From NCBI GenBank assembly GCA_021604365.1, contig BQIZ01000003.1:1-57669 (forward strand): a DNA stretch of 57,669 nt, read 5' to 3'. The stretch's first letter is position 1, and every line of letters starts with the position of its first letter. Shown here one piece after another: positions 42,534-51,200 of the stretch. This DNA comes from Nitrospirales bacterium (lineage in GTDB: Bacteria; Nitrospirota; Nitrospiria; Nitrospirales; UBA8639). The translations under genes were made by a program, and so were the position numbers. The notes below the pieces were generated by a model. The model worked only from the letters and a program-made list of their open reading frames with translations, did no database searches and was not told the DNA's origin.

Positions 42534-43877
42534 TTAAATACCGATCTCCTTATCCAAAATCCTCACAATGGCGGCAGCGGCGGTCACCCGCACCGCTTCA
42601 TCAGTATCTCGAAGAGTGCGCTTCAAAGTCGGCAAGAGAGTGCGATCGCCAATTCGACCCAATGCGCGCGCAGCCCCAATTCTGGGACGAGGCAACGGGT
42701 CATTGAGAGCCAACATGAGAGCATTGAGAACATCCTGACCTTTCCCATTTCCAAGCGCCTTGACTGCACCGGACCGAATAGCCGGATTTTGTTCGTTGAG
42801 AAGATGCTGAACGGTATCCCGGACCATTGAATAAGACGCTCCTGACTTTAACAAGGACGCCACGGCCGCCGCCTGCACACCGGAATTAGAATCGGCCAAG
42901 GCCCTAGTTAACGGTGTTAATACTTGAGATTGTTCGTAATACCCCATGCTAAAAGCCGCCACACTCCGTACTGCAGGAATACGATCAAACAACATTGCTT
43001 TCAAAGTCGGTAAGGATTCAGGAGACTTCAATTTCCCTAGGGATGCAATAGCCGCGGCACGGATCGAAGGCTGTGAGTCAGAAATAGTTTTTTCCAATAT
43101 CGGTATTGCACGACGATCCCCTAAGTCACCAAATGCACGGATAGCCGCTCCCCGTTCATAACCTTCCTCGCTTGTCGCACCTTGCTCTAAACGAGCCCAG
43201 TATTGCTTGTGACCCAACTCATATAATGCTCTTGCCGCGGCAATTTGGACAAGGTGCTGCTCATCGTCCAACGATGGTTTAATAAGGGGCACCAGACTCC
43301 CGTCGCCAGATTGTCCAAGCCCAACCAACACTTTTGCTCGCACCAAACCAGCTCCGTCTTTCAATGCTTCACGAAACACCTTGGAACGCTGCCCGGCTTT
43401 TCTTTGCCCCAAGGCTTCTGCCACTAATGCTCTAATCATGCCGGTTTCATCAGTTAAGCCTTTTTCCAAATATTCCACGGCATTATCAGAATCGATCTCC
43501 TTTAACGCCGTATACGCAGCGCCTCGCATTTGTTCTCGCATATCGGAACGGAGAGGCAATATACTGGCAATGGCCATCTGCCGTAACAAAGGTTCATCTT
43601 CCCGCTTTGTTACGCCAACCTCTTTATCATAGGTTTCAATGGCTTCGGGAGTCTTTCCCAGATTAGCTAAGGCAAGAATGTACAAGCGAGAAACCTGCGA
43701 GGGGGAGGAGAGATCATTTTGTAATGGCTTAACAAGGTCAACGACCTGCTGAAATAGACCCTGCTCATAGGCTTTTTGCGCCTGAACAACCGTTTCCTCC
43801 TGTGCCTCTTCCGCCCAAACCGAACCTGAGAGAATCCACAATACTCCCAGAAAGAACATAGCATTATAATGATTCAT
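42534..43877 (-). CDS. Exported HEAT-repeat protein
   Basis: A 447-residue exported protein: signal peptide at 1-22, a short TPR-like region (about 25-95, 'AYEQGLFQQVVDLVKPLQ'), then nine to ten HEAT/PBS-lyase-type repeats ('VRAKVLVGLGQSGDGSLVPL', 'IRAAAIASLGKLKSPESLPT', 'IRSGAVKALGNGKGQDVLNA' and others) to the end. HEAT solenoids act as scaffolds. It lies 68 bases upstream of the thioredoxin-domain gene's longest reading frame and 40 bases downstream of the LolA-like gene. No enzymatic residues are visible. A structural role in periplasmic complex assembly is the most I would infer. Confidence 0.85.
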   Translation of the reverse strand: MNHYNAMFFLGVLWILSGSVWAEEAQEETVVQAQKAYEQGLFQQVVDLVKPLQNDLSSPSQVSRLYILALANLGKTPEAIETYDKEVGVTKREDEPLLRQMAIASILPLRSDMREQMRGAAYTALKEIDSDNAVEYLEKGLTDETGMIRALVAEALGQRKAGQRSKVFREALKDGAGLVRAKVLVGLGQSGDGSLVPLIKPSLDDEQHLVQIAAARALYELGHKQYWARLEQGATSEEGYERGAAIRAFGDLGDRRAIPILEKTISDSQPSIRAAAIASLGKLKSPESLPTLKAMLFDRIPAVRSVAAFSMGYYEQSQVLTPLTRALADSNSGVQAAAVASLLKSGASYSMVRDTVQHLLNEQNPAIRSGAVKALGNGKGQDVLNALMLALNDPLPRPRIGAARALGRIGDRTLLPTLKRTLRDTDEAVRVTAAAAIVRILDKEIGI

Positions 43878-43917
43878 CCTTTTTTATTTACCCCCATCTG
43901 CTAACCACATCATATTT

Positions 43918-44592
43918 CTACCCTCTCCGTACCGGGGCTTCCTGGGCCTCAATAATTCGATAGCCCAAAGGTGCTTCAAAGTAATAATCTGGTTGCGAAG
44001 AAAGCACCACATGATGATACTCCACAAACCAATCACGATCCTGGCTTAAGAGTTTCAAGAGAATCTCCCGTTGGGGATCCACCCATTCGAAAAATCGTTC
44101 GAGTTGGCCAAAACGATCTTTGACTTCCACGTCATAGAGCAGGGCAGGTTGATCGCCTACCACGGATTCCCCAATAACCGTTCGACTCGTCTCTCCCTCC
44201 AACCGGATGGAAAATGGTAACAAATAATCCAACGTTAACGGAACGCTTATGATCATTCGCCGTTGCGACAACATATACCAGGTTTTTTGTTTATCCAATC
44301 GAATAATGAGAACGCCCGCATAGCCTAACCCTGTTCGTATTCCCCCTGCCGGCTCAATGCGATAGCGATCCTTTTTCGCAAACAACTGGGCTTTGGTGAT
44401 ATGGCCTCCTGTCTTCCATATGAGTCTTGCTGAAAATTCCGTAGGACTATGGTCAGAGAAATTGGGAGAGTCGGCGAAGGCCCAACCCGGCGGGAACCAA
44501 GCCATCATTCCAAAAATGGCACAACCAACCAAGCCCGCCAATTTTTCATCACAAGTTCGGGAGAAAAGAAGGGAAAAGTCTAGGCATTTCAT
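43918..44592 (-). CDS. LolA-like exported protein, unknown function
   Basis: A 224-residue protein with a hydrophobic segment at about residues 18-40 and a mature part of alternating beta strands ('FSARLIWKTGGHITKAQLFA', 'KDRYRIEP', 'GVLIIRLDKQKTWYMLSQRR', 'YDVEVKDRFGQLERFFEWVD', 'PDYYFEAPLGYRII') typical of LolA/LolB-type or DUF4412-like half-barrels. The first Met overlaps the upstream stop by four bases, so it is coupled to the copper-protein gene at 44589. It could bind a lipid or hydrophobic cofactor. The family call rests only on strand pattern. Confidence 0.6.
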   Translation of the reverse strand: MKCLDFSLLFSRTCDEKLAGLVGCAIFGMMAWFPPGWAFADSPNFSDHSPTEFSARLIWKTGGHITKAQLFAKKDRYRIEPAGGIRTGLGYAGVLIIRLDKQKTWYMLSQRRMIISVPLTLDYLLPFSIRLEGETSRTVIGESVVGDQPALLYDVEVKDRFGQLERFFEWVDPQREILLKLLSQDRDWFVEYHHVVLSSQPDYYFEAPLGYRIIEAQEAPVRRG

Positions 44593-45512
44593 GGTCTTTG
44601 GTGTTCAACCAAAGGCTCTATTAGAACAGGGTGGCCCAAGGCAGCGGCAGAAAATCTAGGCGGGGTCCTGATGGTATGTGCCGTCCAACGGCCTACGGGA
44701 GATTCCAAGGAAAAATCCCTTCTCACGGTTTGATTCGGTTCCACGGAAAATTCATAAACCTGCTCATGCTTCACACTTGGATGCCATGCACGAATGCGAT
44801 AACTTCCAGGCGGGAGTGATGAAATGACATACTCTCCCCTTTCATTGGTAAAATTGAAATAGGGATTATCCACCGCAATCGCCCAGCTTTCCATGTAGGC
44901 ATGGAACCCGCACTGCATCACAAAGGTTTTACGTCCCTTGCTCAGTCGAAATTGATGGACCAAGGATTTCCCCGGCAGATGCTCATGCGTCGCATGTATA
45001 TCTTCACGTTGATGCCGAGGATTAAAGGGCAGAGGAGAATTAAATAACACCCGTGTACCTTGGCTCAACGACGTCTCATAGGCTTGAATATCATGCATAA
45101 CCGGATCCATATTCACCACTTCAATCCCATGCTCATTACGAATAACCGTCGTAAATGGGAGAAATTGACAATCGCGAGCTTCCACCTTCGGAATAGAAAG
45201 GGAAAACGGTTTCCCGGCATTTACACCTTCAACCACAATCACGACCCCTTGAAGTTGATTGTGATCATTCACCACAAAATCCCTAAGGAGCCGCCACCCC
45301 TGGCCATCAGAAATGCGGCCGCAATACTCCGGATCAGGGAACGTCACCAGGTTGTACGCTTTAGGAGAAGGCGGAATGCCCTTGAGAGTCACAGTGCCGA
45401 CAATGGTGGCCCCATCCGTTACGTCAATCACTTCATAACCGAAAACGGTCGAACTGGTGATCCAGAGCAGGCCTATTATCACGACAATTTTCATCACTCG
45501 CTTCTGTATCAT
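44589..45512 (-). CDS. Exported type 1-copper / carboxypeptidase-regulatory protein
   Basis: A 307-residue exported protein. A signal peptide ends near 'TVFGYE'. 'TIVGTVTLKGIPPSPKAYNL' opens an Ig-like domain, and 'VVNMDPVMHDIQAYET' (first His ligand) and 'VMQCGFHAYMESWAIAV' (C-x2-H-x2-M) give a cupredoxin-type ligand set. A second regulatory-type sandwich ('GEYVISSLPPGSYRIRAWHP') follows. The C-terminal 30 residues are a basic, proline-rich tail. The ATG at 45512 is preceded by GGGAAGGGG; a GTG two codons upstream is possible. It is 14 bases downstream of its close paralogue at 45527, clearly a tandem duplication. Predicted periplasmic electron carrier. Confidence 0.8.
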   Translation of the reverse strand: MIQKRVMKIVVIIGLLWITSSTVFGYEVIDVTDGATIVGTVTLKGIPPSPKAYNLVTFPDPEYCGRISDGQGWRLLRDFVVNDHNQLQGVVIVVEGVNAGKPFSLSIPKVEARDCQFLPFTTVIRNEHGIEVVNMDPVMHDIQAYETSLSQGTRVLFNSPLPFNPRHQREDIHATHEHLPGKSLVHQFRLSKGRKTFVMQCGFHAYMESWAIAVDNPYFNFTNERGEYVISSLPPGSYRIRAWHPSVKHEQVYEFSVEPNQTVRRDFSLESPVGRWTAHTIRTPPRFSAAALGHPVLIEPLVEHQRP

Positions 45513-45526
45513 GCCCACCCCTTCCC

Positions 45527-46444
45527 TCAGGGAACTTGTCGTCGTAACGACGGGATAATTTCAACGCCCTCTCCAAGCATCTCCAGCCCGAAATGCGGAT
45601 TTTCCTGCATTTCATGCACGCTTCGCCGTCCTTGGGGAGACTCATATTGAAAGTCTAATGTCAGCGTTTTTCCCGATTCCACCCGGACTGTTTTTTCTAA
45701 ATAGGTTTTCATACCAGGATGCCAGACAGCCACCTCATATTCTCCCGCTGGAATATCGCTGATTTCGTAGGCTCCATCCTCTTTGGAAATCGAATAATAG
45801 GGATTTTCCACCACTAATCCCCAGGAAAACATATAGGGATGAAATCCACATTGCATAACAAACACATCACGGCCCTTTCGCAAATGAATTTTTTCAATCA
45901 TCGGTTTTCCGGGCAGATGGGTATGGACATTTTCCCCAAACATACCAACCACATTATGAAAGGGGTTCATGGGCAACGGACGATTAAACAATACCCTGGC
46001 CCCTCGTTCTCTGGCCGTTTCATATCCCTGGATATCATGTTCCACCGGATCCATATTAATCACGGTGATTTCATCCCGGTCCTTTAACACATTGACAAAG
46101 GGTAAAAAATCACAATCAATGGCTTCAACCTCTACCTTTGGCAAAGAAAACGGTTTACCTTTTTCTACCCCCTTCACCATCACCACAGCATCCTTAAGGG
46201 ACCCCTGAGGCCCAATAATAAAATCCTCAACAATGCGCCACCCTGTTCCGGTAGAAATTCTTCCACAATATACGGCATCCGGGATCGTGACGAGATTAAA
46301 CGCCATCGGTCTTGGGGGTTCACCAAGAATGCGGACATGCCCTTGAATTGCCCCTCCATTGCTGACCGGGCTCTCTTGATAGGCCAACCCCATGGATGAC
46401 ACCATCATCAGGAACATCACAATCACCATAACCCTTATCATCAT
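45527..46444 (-). CDS. Exported type 1-copper / carboxypeptidase-regulatory protein (tandem paralogue)
   Basis: A 305-residue protein with the same plan as the gene downstream. A signal peptide of about 20 residues ends near 'GLAYQES', 'IQGHVRILGEPPRPMAFNL' follows, and ligand candidates are in 'VINMDPVEHDIQGYET' (His) and 'VMQCGFHPYMFSWGLVV' (C-x2-H-x2-M). A 'GAYEISDIPAGEYEVAVWHP' sandwich ends the conserved part. Cysteines in 'DAVYCGRISTGTGW' and 'EAIDCDFLPFV' are shared with the paralogue and could form a disulfide. AGGAGG lies eight bases before the ATG at 46444. Pair duplication with strong conservation of the four ligand positions supports a real metal site. Confidence 0.8.
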   Translation of the reverse strand: MMIRVMVIVMFLMMVSSMGLAYQESPVSNGGAIQGHVRILGEPPRPMAFNLVTIPDAVYCGRISTGTGWRIVEDFIIGPQGSLKDAVVMVKGVEKGKPFSLPKVEVEAIDCDFLPFVNVLKDRDEITVINMDPVEHDIQGYETARERGARVLFNRPLPMNPFHNVVGMFGENVHTHLPGKPMIEKIHLRKGRDVFVMQCGFHPYMFSWGLVVENPYYSISKEDGAYEISDIPAGEYEVAVWHPGMKTYLEKTVRVESGKTLTLDFQYESPQGRRSVHEMQENPHFGLEMLGEGVEIIPSLRRQVP

Positions 46445-46808
46445 TCCAACGCCCTCCTTCCCATCACTGCCAACCAATAAATAGCAATGTGTTATATCTG
46501 CCTTGTTCCCAAAAACACTATGAGCGGGAAGTACTCCCAGTCATAATCTAATAAGACACTCAAGCATTAAAATATCCTTCCGAGCATCTCATTGTGATTG
46601 GATGGCTTTCTTTGGTAAGCCACTCCTCTCATATCACCCTATCATATTCGAATCACCGAAAATTCAAATCTAAGACTTTTGATAACTCAAAACCTCTGAA
46701 GCGAGGACAGCTCACTACGTACAGGAAAAATATCTCAGATTAATAAATAACCTCTGTGAGGAGAAATGGGGAACAGCTCAGGAACAAGAAAGCATCCATT
46801 TCTCACCT
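46445..46808. other. Intergenic stretch, no gene seen
   Basis: A 364-base gap between the FGE-like gene at 46809 and the copper-protein pair. An imperfect inverted repeat, GAGAAATGG (46761-46769) with CCATTTCTC (46796-46804), lies just past the stop of the FGE-like gene; its 26-base loop makes it a weak terminator candidate. The remainder is AT-rich and probably holds the promoter of the copper-protein operon. Confidence 0.4.
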
Positions 46809-47750
46809 TCAGGGGGTAGAAATCGAATGAGTCAGGTCATTTTTCAATTCACCAGCACATCGAAAGCCAAGCCAGTTGGCTTGTGCCTCAGGAGCTTTTC
46901 CATTGCGCTGAGCTGTCCGCACAGTTGGGGTGCTGTCTATCCAGCCACCCCCACGGAATACCCGATGGTCTCCCGTAGAGGGGCCTTGCGGATTCCGGTC
47001 AGGGGCGGTCTGATAATAGGCCGGATCGTACCAATCGTTCACCCATTCTGCGACATTTCCTGCCATTTGGAAAACATTATAGGGACTAATCCCGTTTTCA
47101 TACTTATCAACGGAAATAATAGGTGGATAAAGAAGCAATCGCTCAGGTCGATCACGGACCGGACCGGATATGCCCGACCTCCCAAAATTCGCACGTGTAA
47201 GCCCAGCGGGGGTATTTCCCCATGGATAAATTCGTGCATCCGTTCCCCTGGCGGCTTTTTCCCACTCCGCTTCCGTAGGCAGCCGCCTGCCAGCCCACCG
47301 ACAATAGGCATCGGCTTCATACCAGGAAACATGCATCACCGGATGATGAGCCATACTTTCCTGAAAGTTTCCACCGTCATATTTCCAGTCGGGTAATGGC
47401 TGACGATCCGTGTCCACGACAAAACGCAAATACTCCAAAGCCGTGACTTCATAGGCATCAATTTCAAAAGCATCCAAGTACACCTGGCGTTGGGGCATCT
47501 CAGGCCGGTAGGCCTTCCTATCTATTTTTTTATTACTCCCCATAGTAAACCACCCGGCGGGAATCACCATTCTCTTTTCTTTGGTAGGCCATTGTGCTCG
47601 TTCCAATGCCAATTTTTTTCCCGCCTCTGTCCACTCCGGTCGAATGTCAGACACGTCCAAAGCCCATGCCATCATCCCTGGCATCACAGTAAACCCAGCT
47701 ACCAACAAGCCCATCGCAACAAGGCTTTTCCTACATTGACTTACACGCAT
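46809..47750 (-). CDS. Exported FGE/sulfatase-modifying-factor-fold protein
   Basis: A 313-residue exported protein with a signal peptide (about 1-32, 'MAWALD' end), then the FGE-sulfatase domain: 'MVIPAGWFTMGSNKKIDRKA', 'FEIDAYEVTALEYLRFVVDT', 'VSWYEADAYCRWAGRRLPTE', 'ARIYPWGNTPAGLTRANFG', 'FQMAGNVAEWVNDWYDP' and 'VFRGGGWIDSTPTVRTAQRN'. The last segment lacks the cysteine pair of real formylglycine-generating enzyme, so the fold is probably reused. GGAGGGG precedes the ATG at 47750. It lies upstream of the copper-protein pair and downstream of the multicopper oxidase terminator. It is the third such protein in the window and is freestanding. Confidence 0.86.
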   Translation of the reverse strand: MRVSQCRKSLVAMGLLVAGFTVMPGMMAWALDVSDIRPEWTEAGKKLALERAQWPTKEKRMVIPAGWFTMGSNKKIDRKAYRPEMPQRQVYLDAFEIDAYEVTALEYLRFVVDTDRQPLPDWKYDGGNFQESMAHHPVMHVSWYEADAYCRWAGRRLPTEAEWEKAARGTDARIYPWGNTPAGLTRANFGRSGISGPVRDRPERLLLYPPIISVDKYENGISPYNVFQMAGNVAEWVNDWYDPAYYQTAPDRNPQGPSTGDHRVFRGGGWIDSTPTVRTAQRNGKAPEAQANWLGFRCAGELKNDLTHSISTP

Positions 47751-48172
47751 AGACCCCTCCAAATTAATCCGACGACTAAGACGCCACTGATGGGAAAATT
47801 AGAGCATTCACCATCCCAAGGACCAACTCGGATTTCTTGGGTTCGATCGGGGAAGAAGGCATTTCCCGAAAACCCCAATATTTTCATGTCAGCATGGTCT
47901 TTTAATGGAGCAAATCGTAGCTTCACCTTTCGGCGAGGTCAAGACGTGTTGCAAAAAGCCACTACCGGCTTTTCGGAAATGTCGGAATCTGTTTAATCCA
48001 TCAAAAGCATTTAGAAAAGATCCTTAGAATAAATAATCCGAATACCTCTAAACCAGACGATATTCCTGTAGAAAAACTAAAACAGTTGATCGAACGGGTT
48101 TTTCAATTTCCATTAAGGTTGTCTTTGATTCATTTGGTTCCACACCTTATAGAAAATTGGCCCTTTAGATAC
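47751..48172. other. Intergenic stretch, no gene seen
   Basis: A 422-base region between the multicopper oxidase terminator and the FGE-like gene. Open frames here on the plus strand lack ribosome sites and run antisense into the neighbouring gene. I see no RNA gene. It presumably contains the promoter of the FGE-like gene. Confidence 0.4.
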
Positions 48173-48207
48173 CAAAAAAAAATGGGGGATTCTTACGAAT
48201 CCCCCAT
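48173..48207 (-). terminator. Rho-independent terminator after the multicopper oxidase
   Basis: ATGGGGGATTC (48182-48192) and GAATCCCCCAT (48197-48207) form an 11-base perfect stem with a four-base loop, followed on the minus strand by eight or nine T. It sits 27 bases past the multicopper oxidase stop. Confidence 0.95.
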
Positions 48208-48233
48208 TCTTAAAACCTTAATGACAAAAGTGG

Positions 48234-51200
48234 TTATTTGGCTGCCACCGGCAACACTCTGCCAGGCTCCACCACGTCGATCGAAGCTTGCTTGACCTCA
48301 CTCGCTCCTTTTTCCAGAGGCAGGATCCGTTGGTCGTTTTTCGGGAGCACCCGTAAATAACCCCACTGACCTGATTGAGAGTAAGGCAGGCGTTGATTAT
48401 TCCAGACATAATCTGCGGGAAGCATATCACGCCCTCCAGCGGACGGAATAAATACATCGATCGTTTCCGAACCGGCGAATTCCACCACACTGATTTCGTC
48501 GGCACCCGGCATAAAGGGTTCGATGGGCCATTCATGCTTTTCCACACTAAACATACCGTTTTGCTCGCTACTGGCACCGAACACATGAATCCTCACAGGA
48601 TCCCCTGCATGTGCCTGGATAATCGGAGTGATCGGATCTTGTGGATCATCAACTTCACAAGGTTGGAACATACGTCCAAGCGTACAACCAGCCTCTTCTC
48701 TGTGAAGATAGGGTTCGGAACGATAATTGACACCGGTCAGCCCAGCGACATTCTGGACATACGGCATAAAGCTGGTACCGATAATGTTGTCTTCATCTTG
48801 AAAGAGTAAAGCCACATCACGGTAATTTCTGCGGTTTTCTTGACCTGGAACGGTCCTGTCAATAATCACATCCGCTTCCCAACTATTTTTCATGGAAATG
48901 TCGGCACCGGTCTTTGGATCACGGTATTGTGAACCTTTAGGCCCGATGATGACCGCCCCGAACAGTCCGTTTCGCGGGTTTAACATCACATTTCCCCAGT
49001 CCCATACCAATGATGAAATTTCCCCGTTAAAAGGATCAGCATAATAGGTATAGGTCTTTGACTCACCAGGGGCAATGGTTTGATCCCCTGGGTTATTTCC
49101 CACGTTGGCGCCCAATGAATCCTGTGGATTAAAGGCCAAGGAAATGGCCGAGAACGAAGCCCGGCTCTCCTTCATTTTATTTTTGAGATTCACTTTGATG
49201 CAATCTCCCACGTTTGCCCGAATAGTCAATGGCATCGGGTGGTAATCCTCTGCCACTTTAGTGATTTCATCCTCCAGGACGTAGATCTTGCCATCAGGAT
49301 TTCTCAACTCAATGGTCCTCTCAAAGTCGATCTCAATCGATTCCGGAGCACTAGGATTAAAACTCATCCCCTGAAAGTCCATAGCGACCACATTGAATGA
49401 TTTCACCGGGGCCTCTTCAGGGCAAACAGAAAGAGGCTTTGGAATCTCATCCCGACCTGAATACCCCGCTGGGAGCGGTTTCAGATCCTTCGTCTTCTTA
49501 TCCAAAACTCGGAGGATTCCCCAACTTCCCTCGGATAATTTGGAAGACCGTCCGTTAAAGTGAATATAATCTCCCGGCTGTAGACGAGGACCGCCAGCGG
49601 CCGGGACAACTAGGTCATACCGCTCAGCGATTCCAATATGCATGGAATTTTTCCTATTGGCATCCCCGGCATATCGTTCGCTCAGAAACGTATGTCCAGA
49701 TAATGTCCAGGTCATCGTTTCATTCATGAGGGTATGGAGAAGACGAATCACTACGGTATCTCCCAAATACGCTCGCAATAATGGCGTATCCGGATCTCCG
49801 TGCTCAAGACTACTGAATGCCTTGGAAGCATCAGGATTAACGGCTAATCGTTGGGCAATAGGTTCAGCCCTGAAATTTAGGCCGCTTCCCGTCGTATGCG
49901 TCCCGCCGTTAAGGAACGGCATGGGGGTCATAAGAATTTTCTCCGGCATCATGAAAGACACCGTTTTTCCTGCTTCCAGCGCGACCTCTATGGGTTGGCC
50001 CGGAGGGTTCCCAGCTGTGACAATATTCACCGTATGAGGCACGGTATCATGAACTTGAACGACCATTTCCCGGAAACTATTATTCACACCATAGCCGACC
50101 GGTTCTACCGTATGGATATCTGCGATTGGGCCGCTCCTGACCAGCTTCCCGGTTGTAGGATCATGGTAGGTAGAGCCCACCGGTTCAACGACTAACGTCC
50201 CGAATCCGCCATGTGGCCATGTGGTGGCTCCGAATGCATGGTCATGCCAGAACACCGTTCCTACGTCAGCATCAGCCCAGAGTCGTGACCGCACAAATTC
50301 CACCGTCACGATGTCCCCTACAGGATGGTCATGCAGCAATGGACGAACAAAGGAAATGGTATCTCCTTTTATCGATTTAATGCGACGGATCTCGTTGCCT
50401 TTGACATTATCGGCACCGACCAGCAATTCCGTATTAACATGATATTGCGCCGCATTTTTGACCTTAATGCTGGAATCCCCTTTTTTCGCCTTTGCCGTAA
50501 AGACCGTATTCATCGGCACAGGCAGACCTTTTTTGGTCTTTTTCTCCATCATGGTAAACGGACGGACAGACTGTTCGTAGGAAAAGCCCGTAATCACTCC
50601 ATCCGATGCCTGGTTGTCGAATTGAAGGAAATGAGGATGAATATTAATTTTAGAAGATTGGAAATTAGTAAAGTCGTCATCCAGCCATTCGCTGGTCAAC
50701 GTATAATCAATGCAATCATAAATATTGGCACGAAACACCAATGGTAATTTTTTATCATTGTTTTTTCGTGTTTCCTCTTCCTCCTCATGAAGCACGTAAA
50801 TCAGCCCATAGGGATCAATAACCGGATCTTCTTTCCCCTGGGGACCTGCCATTTCAATGGGCGTATTAATGAAATGTATATTGTAATATTTTCGTCCGGC
50901 ATTCTCCGGGCACAAACTCCACCGGCCATTTTCTCCGGGTTTCGCCGGCTCGGAGGTTCGTAGACCATTTTCATCCTGATGAATCATTTCTAACCAAGGG
51001 GCCGGATTATGATTTGGTGGGAACATGACCCGTTTACCGAAATGCGGAGTCAGATGGGGCCATGATACCTTTCCGGTCCTCGGCTCAAACAGAATCGGCC
51101 GACGCTTCCCGGGTGTCGGTGAATGGTACTTGGGATTCACAATTGTGCTTTCTTTCTCAGACATGGCCTTATTACCATCCCATGCCCAATCCAACACCGT

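Noticed and set aside
45060-47996. Long plus-strand open frames opposite the copper-protein and FGE-like genes (up to 196 codons)
   Set aside because: They have no ribosome sites or recognisable domains, show His/Arg/Pro/Ser-rich antisense composition, and lie wholly or mostly opposite well-supported minus-strand genes.
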